This document shows positions 56,950 through 64,000 of a stretch of DNA of 64,000 bases, piece after piece (within the stretch, counting starts at the first letter, position 1; each line of letters opens with the position of its first letter). Both the position numbers and the translations under genes were made by a program. The stretch is from Lamellibrachia satsuma (taxonomy: Eukaryota; Annelida; Polychaeta; Sabellida; Siboglinidae), in the NCBI GenBank assembly GCA_033239005.1, contig BSQZ01000006.1:9258162-9322161 (forward strand), in the 5' to 3' direction. The notes below the pieces were generated by a model. The model was given only the letters and a program-made list of their open reading frames with translations. It had not been told where the DNA came from and did not search any database.

Positions 56950-57600
56950 CACCTAGCAGATGCCACTGTCACTCCAACTTCAACTCTGGGTGCACACCAC
57001 TTATACACACTCGTTGTCTCCTATCTGTTAGTCAACTTTCAATCCATCTGTTTGTCTGCCCGTAATGCCATGAGCGGTTACTGAAATCCAAGTAGATCAC
57101 ATCGACTGGATACCCTTTGTCAATATAAGAAGTCACTTCGTCTAGAAACATTAGCAGATTACCAAGACAGCTTCTTTATGGTCTAAAACCATGTTGTGAG
57201 TCTAGAATCAGGCTGTGTTGTTTGATATGTCCAGTCGATATGGATTCTAGAATGAAGAACTCCATCCCCTTGCATGCTTGTGAGGTTAAGCTAACTGCAT
57301 GGCCGGTTCTTTCCTGGTTTGTAATGGTGCCCTTTCTTGTCAGATGGAATGACATTTGCATCAAGGCAGTCTTGTGGTACCTGTTCACCTTGAAAGCTCT
57401 TTGTAAACAATGCATTCAATGGCCCGGCAAGTTCTTCAGCACATCTGTTCAGCACAACTGGGAAACTCTGATCTGTTCCAAGATATTTGGATACGTTTAG
57501 CTTCTCTAGTTTATTGCATATATTCGACTCCTCAAATGTGATACCATTTAATTCATGTTCGCTGCTTCCTTGAAACATATTAACCGCGTATGGAATTATG
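56950..57600 (-). mobile_element. CR1-like LINE fragment
   Basis: Minus-strand RT remnants in order: FEESNICNKLEKLNVSKYLG, then AVSLTSQACKGMEFFILESI, LILDSQHGFRP, PVDVIYLDFS and LTDRRQRVCISG. Frames are broken and both ends are missing. Confidence 0.75.
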
Positions 57601-57741
57601 TGAAGATTCTCTTGAGTGAACTGTGTCGCGAAATGATTGTTAAATGTTGTTGCCGTCTTGATATAAGTATACTATGTTACCGTGTTCATCGTCAATTGGT
57701 CTTACCGTTTCTTTCACCTTTAGTTGTGATCTAGCATACTT

Positions 57742-57856
57742 CCCTTATGAAAATATACCATGGTATATGCATGCTATACCATGGTGTTTTGAAACAGGTA
57801 AACCATGGTAAATACCATGGTATACTATGGAATACCATGGTATATTTTCATAAGGG
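57742..57856. repeat. 115-bp fold-back built from ACCATGGT
   Basis: The 25-bp arm CCCTTATGAAAATATACCAT+GGTAT at the left is repeated as a perfect reverse complement at the right, with further TACCATGGTA palindromes between. It can form a near-complete hairpin. Confidence 0.9.
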
Positions 57857-58140
57857 CATGTAACTGTGGCAGTTGCAGTGATGAAATGAGTGACTTACAT
57901 TCACTATGTGGCGCCACTGGTGGGGAGTTCGCCCGGATGTTGCAGTGGAGAAGGCAGTCGAGTACCAGGAAACTGTATCCGCAAAGTAGGTGTGCTCTAA
58001 AAAGCCTGTCATCCACTGACTGGGGTGTTTTTTGTGTTTATGCACATTCATAAGATATGTGACAGCTTACGTCATATATAATTGTTTTACTTATTTCTGT
58101 TTGACAGCAATATTAACTTATTGACAGTTTGACCCAGTTA
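57845..58140 (+). repeat. Dispersed repeat, inverted copy of 17.93-18.29 kb
   Basis: Carries ACTATGTGGCGCCACTGG, GTAGGTGTGCTCTAAAAAGC, CACTGACTGGGGTGTTTT and TGTTTGACAGCAATATTAAC, the reverse complement of blocks in 17930-18290. Confidence 0.75.
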
Positions 58141-58297
58141 CGGTTGTGTCAGGCCCCCTGCCCCTGGCCTGGACCTTGCTGGCAGCTCCTGCCCTGGTCC
58201 CGCGTAACTGGCTGCGCGACAGCCTGGTTGGAATGCCCCACTTTGTCTGCTTTGGTGGTAACGAATTGTGATGTGATGTAATAGTGATTACCATATA

Positions 58298-58305
58298 GGT
58301 ATATA
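58298..58305 (+). other. Merlin target-site duplication GGTATATA (left)
   Basis: Eight bases identical to 62719-62726; the Merlin superfamily makes 8-9-bp duplications. Confidence 0.85.
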
Positions 58306-59076
58306 GGATCAAGTCAGTTTGAAGGCGCAATCCTGGTATATACCAGAATTTTGGCAGAAATGCGCAATTCTCGTTGTACCAGAATTATCGAAATGCACAA
58401 TTCTGGTATACCAGCAATGTGCAATTCTTGCATTGACGATTGGTGCAATTCTCATTATACCATAATTATCGGATGTACATGTGTCCGGCTGTCCGGCACA
58501 ATTCTGGTACATAACAGAGCAAAAGTTAAAAATACTGCCATCTTCATGCGCCGGCTACCGTAAAATCGAATTTTATGTCGAGGCTTCGCAGGAGTGTCAC
58601 AAAAAGCCTGTGTTACGGCGCCAGTGTAGCCTGTAGGCCAGTCATGATATAAAAAAATAGAAAGATAAGTTTGCTCAATGCTAATAAAGTTCCATTAAAT
58701 AAATAAATAAACTTTTTTTTGCACATTTCCAGTTGTTGATCGTAAGTGTAAGAATAGTAAAAACATGAGGAAAAATTTTGAAGAAGATATTAATATTTTA
58801 TTAAATAGTATTTGTTTTATTTTATTTATGCATCCCAAATAAGCTTTAATGACTTTGATATAGGAATGTTACTCTTTACTTGGATACTATATGAGTCAGA
58901 GTATAGACTACTGCTAAATTAACAAAATAACGTATTTGTGTATAATATATATAAAACCGACATCTCAATTCAATGATAGCAAACTCTTCCACAAATATGT
59001 GGGTAGCCCTGAAAAGAACTGTTTGGTTTGTGTGTGGCTCTGAAAAGAGCCTTTATTGTTGTTGTCTTCGGGTGGT

Positions 59077-60006
59077 TTAGAACCGATATATCAGTGATAT
59101 ATGGGCACAAATGTTGTGGAAGGCCGTTGTGGTGTCGGCACCAAACCTGTCTCGCCACATCCTCTCGTCGAGGTAGCTTGGCAGTTGTTCCGAAGAAACA
59201 CCTTTCATTGCCTTGAACTTCAGTTTGGCTTTCGCCCAGTAGCTTTCAATGGCTTGAGTACGTACACCTGTGGCTGGATCGACGAAGTTCTCGCTGTGGT
59301 TCACAGTAGCGTAGGTGTAGTTATTGTTTCGGCTCAGTTGATGGTACGCAGCCCACTGATCGCTGTGGGTGATCGATCCGGGCAGCACGACACGCTCGAT
59401 GATGGGGAGCAGTGTCACCGCTCGATGGTCTCATACGAGCCCCATGTAGCCGACTCCAGGCGTTTTTGAAGTGTCGCAGAGGCCGAACACCCACTGGTCC
59501 AATGCAGGGACTCGACCACGATGGTACTTGGGCTTGTGCCGGAACAATGACTCGTTGATGTGCACGATGACATTAGCCCCACCGAGAACTAATGGATCGT
59601 TGATGAGATGTGCGGAGCAGACCTCTCGCAGAAAGAGGAAACGTTGCTGCACGCACTGACCAGACACACCAAGTGTTTCTGCAGCCGTCTTCACTGGCGA
59701 ATTCTGGGCCCACAGATAGACCATGTGGATGTACTTCTGAAGGGGTACGCGGCTTCTGGCGAAGAAACTGTATGATCGAGACCCACACTGGAAGTTCTTG
59801 CAGTGCCATGCAAATCGGTCACTCAGCTGAGAACGTGGCACCAATTTCATGTCGGCAAAACATGTCGGACATGATTTGCGGGGAGCAAGAAGGTCATTGG
59901 CGAAATAGTAGTCGAGAACAGCGCGGTGATCAGCGCCAAAAATGACAGGAGCAAGTTTGTCTTGAAATAAATGCATAGTGAAAGTAAATGGTTTGCTACA
60001 GCTCAC
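59077..60006 (-). pseudogene. Merlin/IS1016-like transposase (one in-frame stop)
   Basis: About 305 codons on the minus strand. N-terminal zinc ribbon (CPTCFADMK ... WHCKNFQCG), helix-turn-helix-like region (KTAAETLGVSGQCVQQRF), then the DDE core: VHINESLFRHKPKYHRGR where the family has Asp before Glu-Ser (here Asn), HSDQWAAY with the second Asp, NFVDPATGVRTQAIESYW with the Glu, and a YLDERMWRDRF end. An in-frame TGA at 59431-59433 divides it; the frame is otherwise open on both sides. A probable start is the ATG 10 codons into the frame (MHLFQDK). Likely inactive. Confidence 0.88.
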
Positions 60007-60009
60007 AGT

Positions 60010-61230
60010 GCCTTTATACCATTGCCGTGTGGCGCAGACGCATCATCACACATTCAGTAAGTACCTGCTTAAGGATAAGCTCATCTAACAGTTCAAGGGC
60101 ATTCATGTGTGTTCACGCTTATAGCGTTAACTTCACACCTCTTATTCATAGGATTTCCCCCTTTCAAACTCCTGATGTTGGCCTGATCTGTAATGGCTAG
60201 ACTTCACACCCCAGCTAATGTCCAAAGCACGAAATCAATGCATTTGAAGAAAAGAAGTTTGAAACGTACATGAAAGAATGACGTATAGAGCACAAATGAA
60301 AGAAACTAATTACTCTTTGAAAATGCTTCGGTCGCAAAAGAAACATCTGTTATGAATACGTAGCACAAACTGTCAGCTTAAAGCACATAAAAGAAAGACC
60401 TTTGCAGGTGAGAAAACGGAATTCCATGATTACACTTACCTGAATGGGTGTGAATGGATCAGCATGGCATCGGTGAGCACAAATCAAACACAACACAACA
60501 GAGTAATTGGCTTGCATTGTTTATTTCGGCATGTATTTCTGAAGCCGTTAACTTATTTTGAAAATCAATCCCATACTGTCGTATTACAAAATATATGCAA
60601 GTTGATGTATTGATATTTTCATATCTTGCTACTACTACTACTAATAATAACATAATAAAAGTAAGTTTTCATAAAAATTTACTAGTAGTTGTGGATACAA
60701 GGTAGGCTTGGTTCAAATTAATTGAAGTGAAACAGAGACCATGTGCATGTGTTGTGTAATTATGTTCAAACTTAACAACGTCAAAACGTAGATGGGAAAC
60801 ACTCACCTTTCTGTTAGTTTTGATCGCATTCCGTGACTGTTGTAAAAAAAATATCTTGGTATGGAAATTATGACGAATTACAACAAATGAAATACAGCTG
60901 CTCCGAGTTGTCTTCAAGAGTTGTGGCACATCCCGCTAATTGCTGTCACGCTTACGTTTTGTGCTTTGTAGTGTAATCACACATCTCTTTGTGTTGGGTA
61001 CATAAGTTGCTCATGTGTGTTCATACATGTAGGTGTGATACTCACTACAAGAATTGTAGGCTGTGATGCTGATCTAGAAGTGAATGTGATGCAATGTCTG
61101 TTATTCATACCTGCTCATTGGCTTGCATCGTTATCAATTAGAGGTGTTATTTTTAATGACAGTGGGTCTTCAAATAAATATAAGGTTCATGACATTGACA
61201 ATTTATTATAGCTCCTTAACATCAACTGCC
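60010..61230. other. Non-coding middle of the Merlin element
   Basis: No supported gene between the divergently placed transposase and the spliced gene; AT-rich with short chance ORFs. Confidence 0.6.
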
Positions 61231-61234
61231 AACC

Positions 61235-61610
61235 ATGTGCAATACTATATTCAAACCTTTTGCGAAGACATTACGTTTAGATGAAAAGATCGAGTGCGTC
61301 GTCCGACGTCACCGGAATAACTACTTCGTTGGGTGGACCAAGGAACAACTACAAGCCGTCGAGGAAACTGTGCGACCAGTGAGATGTATCGCATCAGACG
61401 AGGCGGCATCAGTTATTTCCAATAACGAAAGGTTACTGAACAAGAAGCTTGCGTGCGTTTGGGTGTCAGAGGCAGATGCAGCAGTAGATCTATGGGACAG
61501 AATTCGAGGCAGAAGGATAAGGTCGTTGACTGCAGCGAAAACGGAAGTGGCCAAGGTCTGGAAGAGCGACTCATCCCTGTACGATAGAAGCAGAGCCACC
61601 CACATGCCTG
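61235..61610 (+). CDS. Merlin second gene, exon 1 (unknown function)
   Basis: The ATG at 61235 opens 125 codons plus one base, ending in a consensus donor G/GTACGT. The protein is charged and mostly helical: MCNTIFKPFAKTLRLDEKI, a WTKEQLQAVEETVRP segment, then an Arg-rich RIRGRRIRSLTAAKTEVAKVW block. No domain is recognised. The frame is intact across both exons, unlike the transposase. It is divergently arranged from the transposase inside the same inverted repeats. Confidence 0.65.
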
Positions 61611-61798
61611 GTACGTTAAATTGTAATTGTATTGTTTTATTATATTTAATTTGGGAGGTTATTTCAATTAAATTGACCCGAGAAACGTGTGAAGTTAATT
61701 TAATTGGAACATTTCTGAGTTAATTTTAATTTCATCACCTAAATTTAATTGCCCCATGCCTGCTGTGAACATGCTTCAGTAATTAATTTTATACGTAG

Positions 61799-62109
61799 GA
61801 AATGATTGTAATCCACGAGGTGTCAAAAGACGTCGTCTATCTGCTGAGACAGAATACGGATATAGAAAAAGGCGCGCAGAAGAGACGCGAGAAGTCGACA
61901 CACGTTATTCCGTACATGAAATGACTTTACACTTTGCGGCACGAAGATCGCAGCTGATAGATGCTATCCGCTCACGCGACCCTAAACCTCAACTGCAACA
62001 ACAGCTGGAGACCCTAGAACGGCATTTCCCTGGATATTCCATTCCAGGGAGCAAGGACATCCAAAGACTTGACTTACTCCTACTGCACATTGTGCAGTCA
62101 TTTGAGTAA
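61799..62109 (+). CDS. Merlin second gene, exon 2
   Basis: Begins after TTTATACGTAG with two bases that complete the split codon of exon 1, then 102 codons and a TAA at 62107. It is basic at first (RGVKRRRLSAETEYGYRKRR) and then a leucine/glutamine helix (LQQQLETLERHFPG) possibly for dimerisation. The total protein is about 228 residues. The 188-nt intron contains a 30-bp block, TTAATTGCCCCATGCCTGCT+GTGAA, that recurs at 62292. Confidence 0.65.
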
Positions 62110-62718
62110 ATAGTGGATTCGTGAATGCGTCGGACATTTTGTGTGTAGACTGTTTCTCGTATGATTTGTAAATTTTTTTCCATTAAAACATTTACTACGT
62201 ACAGCTGTATGTGATTATTTATTTGTTGGCAGATTTACATTGTTGTGTATACTAGGACCAATTTTACTTAATTTTACACACACTTCTTAAGTTAATTGCC
62301 CCATGCCTGCTGTGAAGATGTTACAATGCAGAATACAGATACAATTAAAACAGATTAGGCCTCAGTATCCCCTCACTGGGATTGTGTAATGTCATTCGTA
62401 CATCAATTTTGCTGTTGTATATTTTGCTGTTGTTCATTCCATCAAACCACCATTATGAAAATTTCAACGAAATGCACGTATCATCGCCCACAAACGCACA
62501 CAATGCTATGCAATCAGGACCGTTTTCTGACCGCTAAGGTTTGCCTAAAATGCAGTATTATATAAGAACATAATAATGAATGACCGTTTCTTGTATACCA
62601 GAAATGTACAATTCTGGTACCTCCAAGAAATGGACAGCGCTTACAGTGCATTTCTGGTATACGAGAATTGCGCATTTCTGGTATATACCAGGATTGCGCC
62701 TTCAAGCTGACTTGATCC

Positions 62719-62726
62719 GGTATATA
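62719..62726 (+). other. Merlin target-site duplication GGTATATA (right)
   Basis: Identical to 58298-58305; followed by AT-rich repeats. Confidence 0.8.
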
Positions 62727-63422
62727 TATATATATATTATATTATATATATATATAATATATATATAATATCTAGGTTATTGTTTATTTAACTGGCCTAA
62801 ATTATTAGGGCTTTATGCCGTCGGTTTTTCCAGCATTTTTGTACCTGAATGCGTTCCTTACATCATTCCACATATGTTCCAGTAAAAAAGTTCATGTATT
62901 CTTTAAAAATATTGTGTTTTAGGCCACTTTTAATCAGTTTTACACATCAAAACAGCGGAACTGATTGCATGATAAACATGGCGCGTGTGCGGTTTGCACA
63001 TTAGTCATGCCTCGGTACCATCAGAACCACGGAGGCGATGTTTGTGTGTATTGGGCATACATTGTGGCATTGCGGGCTATCGAAGCCGGTGAAAACCGTG
63101 ATAGCAACTTGATATGTACCTCAAAAAAGCCAGCAACATTGTTTTTACGCAACATAAAAAATTAAGAGAAAAAAATTAGAAAATAGGCTTCAAAAATGTT
63201 TAAAACAAAAAAAATTCTAGAAAAAAAATTAATACATTCTCCACAGTTTTCATATTAAACGCAACATTTGTAGAGCACATACAGTCACTTCTAACGTAAT
63301 TTCATATTTTATTTAATGAAATATTTGATGTTGCAAATATTATTTGTATGAAAGTTATGTAGTTGATATTAGATGTTATGCGCATGCGCAACTACAAGTT
63401 GACATCTCATTGCATGTCATTG

Positions 63423-63650
63423 TTAATATAATTAAATGTAAAAGAATGTAGGGATTAAATTATCTGTCGTTTGGTGAACAAAGGTTTTTTTAATTATGCT
63501 GATATTGCATGTCTGGTTTCCTTCTGATGGGGAGGGGTATTTTTAATATAATTAAATTTAAAAGAATGTAGGGTTAAATTATCTGTAGTTTGGTGAACAA
63601 AGGTTGTTTTTAAATTATGCTAGTATTTTTGGAGGGAGGGAGGTATTCTG
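63423..63650 (+). repeat. Tandem ~118-bp direct repeat
   Basis: Block TTAATATAATTAAATGTAAA ... TTTGGTGAACAAAGGTT occurs twice, starting at 63423 and 63541. It lies in the intron before the second CARD exon. The stretch 62730-63736 has no supported gene. Confidence 0.85.
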
Positions 63651-63736
63651 TGTTGTCCGTTTTCGCAGCAATATCCTGCGTAGAAATCGTGATGTAGTAA
63701 TAGTTCATGTTAACTCATTGTCTGCTTTCTTTACAG

Positions 63737-64000
63737 ACAATGGATCCTTTTCATGATAAAACCTTATTGAAGAAACGACCGATTTTGGTGAATCGCTTAG
63801 AGCCAAATAAGATACTTGATGATCTACTGGCAGAAGATGTACTTGACAGAGAAGATTATGACCAAATTAGGAGTTTCACAACCAGCCAAGAACAATCACG
63901 GAAGCTTCTGGATTTATTGCCGTTACGTGGATCCACAGCTTACCCATGTTTTCTACAGGCACTCAAGAAGGGAAAGGCAAAAGATCTTGCTGAGGAACTT
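63737..64000 (+). CDS. CARD-domain protein 2, first coding exon (cut by window end)
   Basis: After a CTTTCTTTACAG acceptor the ATG at 63740 opens 87 codons to the window edge. The sequence (MDPFHDKTLLKKRP, ILDDLLAEDVLDREDYDQI, TTSQEQSRKLLDLL, RGSTAYPCFLQALKKGKAKD) is a CARD, about three-quarters identical to the one at 13662-13948. About 40 bp of the preceding intron is also shared. It is in opposite orientation to the first gene, so this is a CARD gene pair. The remainder of the gene lies outside the window. Confidence 0.85.

Larger units (their letters stand above)
58306..62718. mobile_element. Merlin-type DNA transposon, 4.4 kb
   Basis: Inverted ends start GGATCAAGTCAG and continue TTGAAGGCGCAATCCTGGTA on the left; the right end is the reverse complement (58306-58350 versus 62675-62718, one mismatch in the first 45 bp). 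Related CCAGAA-TTCTGG hairpin repeats extend the ends inward. An 8-bp target duplication flanks it. It encodes an IS1016-like transposase on minus and a second spliced gene on plus. The transposase has a stop and a changed catalytic residue. Confidence 0.9.

Overview
This window looks like a piece of an animal nuclear genome, probably from a marine invertebrate. The host DNA is AT-rich and mostly non-coding, with GT-AG introns, tRNA-derived SINEs, CR1-like LINEs, Ty3/gypsy elements, DNA transposons and many microsatellites. I cannot name the species from the sequence.

Layout. 0.4-14 kb (minus strand): a multi-exon gene that starts with a CARD (caspase recruitment) exon at 13.66-13.95 kb. It continues leftward through nine recognisable phase-compatible exons, four of which are related 48-nt proline-rich exons, and runs off the left edge. 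Its introns hold SINEs, a MITE, minisatellites and a LINE tail. 14-19.4 kb: non-coding DNA with repeats. 19.38-23.6 kb plus 41.55-41.74 kb: a decayed Ty3/gypsy retrotransposon.

23,609-41,543: a 17.9-kb Polinton/Maverick element (adintovirus-like) inserted into that retrotransposon. It has ~240-bp terminal inverted repeats starting AG and a perfect 6-bp target duplication AACATC on both sides. Its right arm is GC-rich and compact: protein-primed DNA polymerase B, packaging ATPase, two conserved small proteins, two tiny membrane proteins, chromodomain integrase, a third membrane protein, penton-like minor capsid protein, a glycine-rich basic protein, double-jelly-roll major capsid protein and adenain-like protease. 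Several genes have their own TATA box inside the preceding gene. The left arm is AT-rich, intron-containing and unusual: a minus-strand spliced orphan gene, a NADAR-domain (YbiA/DUF1768) gene, and an RPA-like OB-fold ssDNA-binding gene followed by a series of phase-0 acidic exons that look like alternative 3' exons. The copy is lightly decayed: single in-frame stops in NADAR, the RPA-like gene and PolB, and a frameshift in the ATPase.

43-46 kb: a minus-strand CR1-like LINE inserted into an older LINE. 47.9-48.9 kb: a 44-bp minisatellite. 50.2-53.9 kb: a second decayed Ty3/gypsy element. 54.9-56.7 kb: a broken pogo-like transposase. 57-57.6 kb: a LINE fragment. 58,306-62,718: a Merlin-type DNA transposon with TIRs and a perfect 8-bp target duplication GGTATATA, carrying an IS1016-like transposase (minus) and a second, intact two-exon gene of unknown function (plus). 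63,737-64,000: a second CARD exon, on the plus strand, closely related to the first. The two CARD exons thus bracket about 50 kb of nested mobile elements in inverted orientation.
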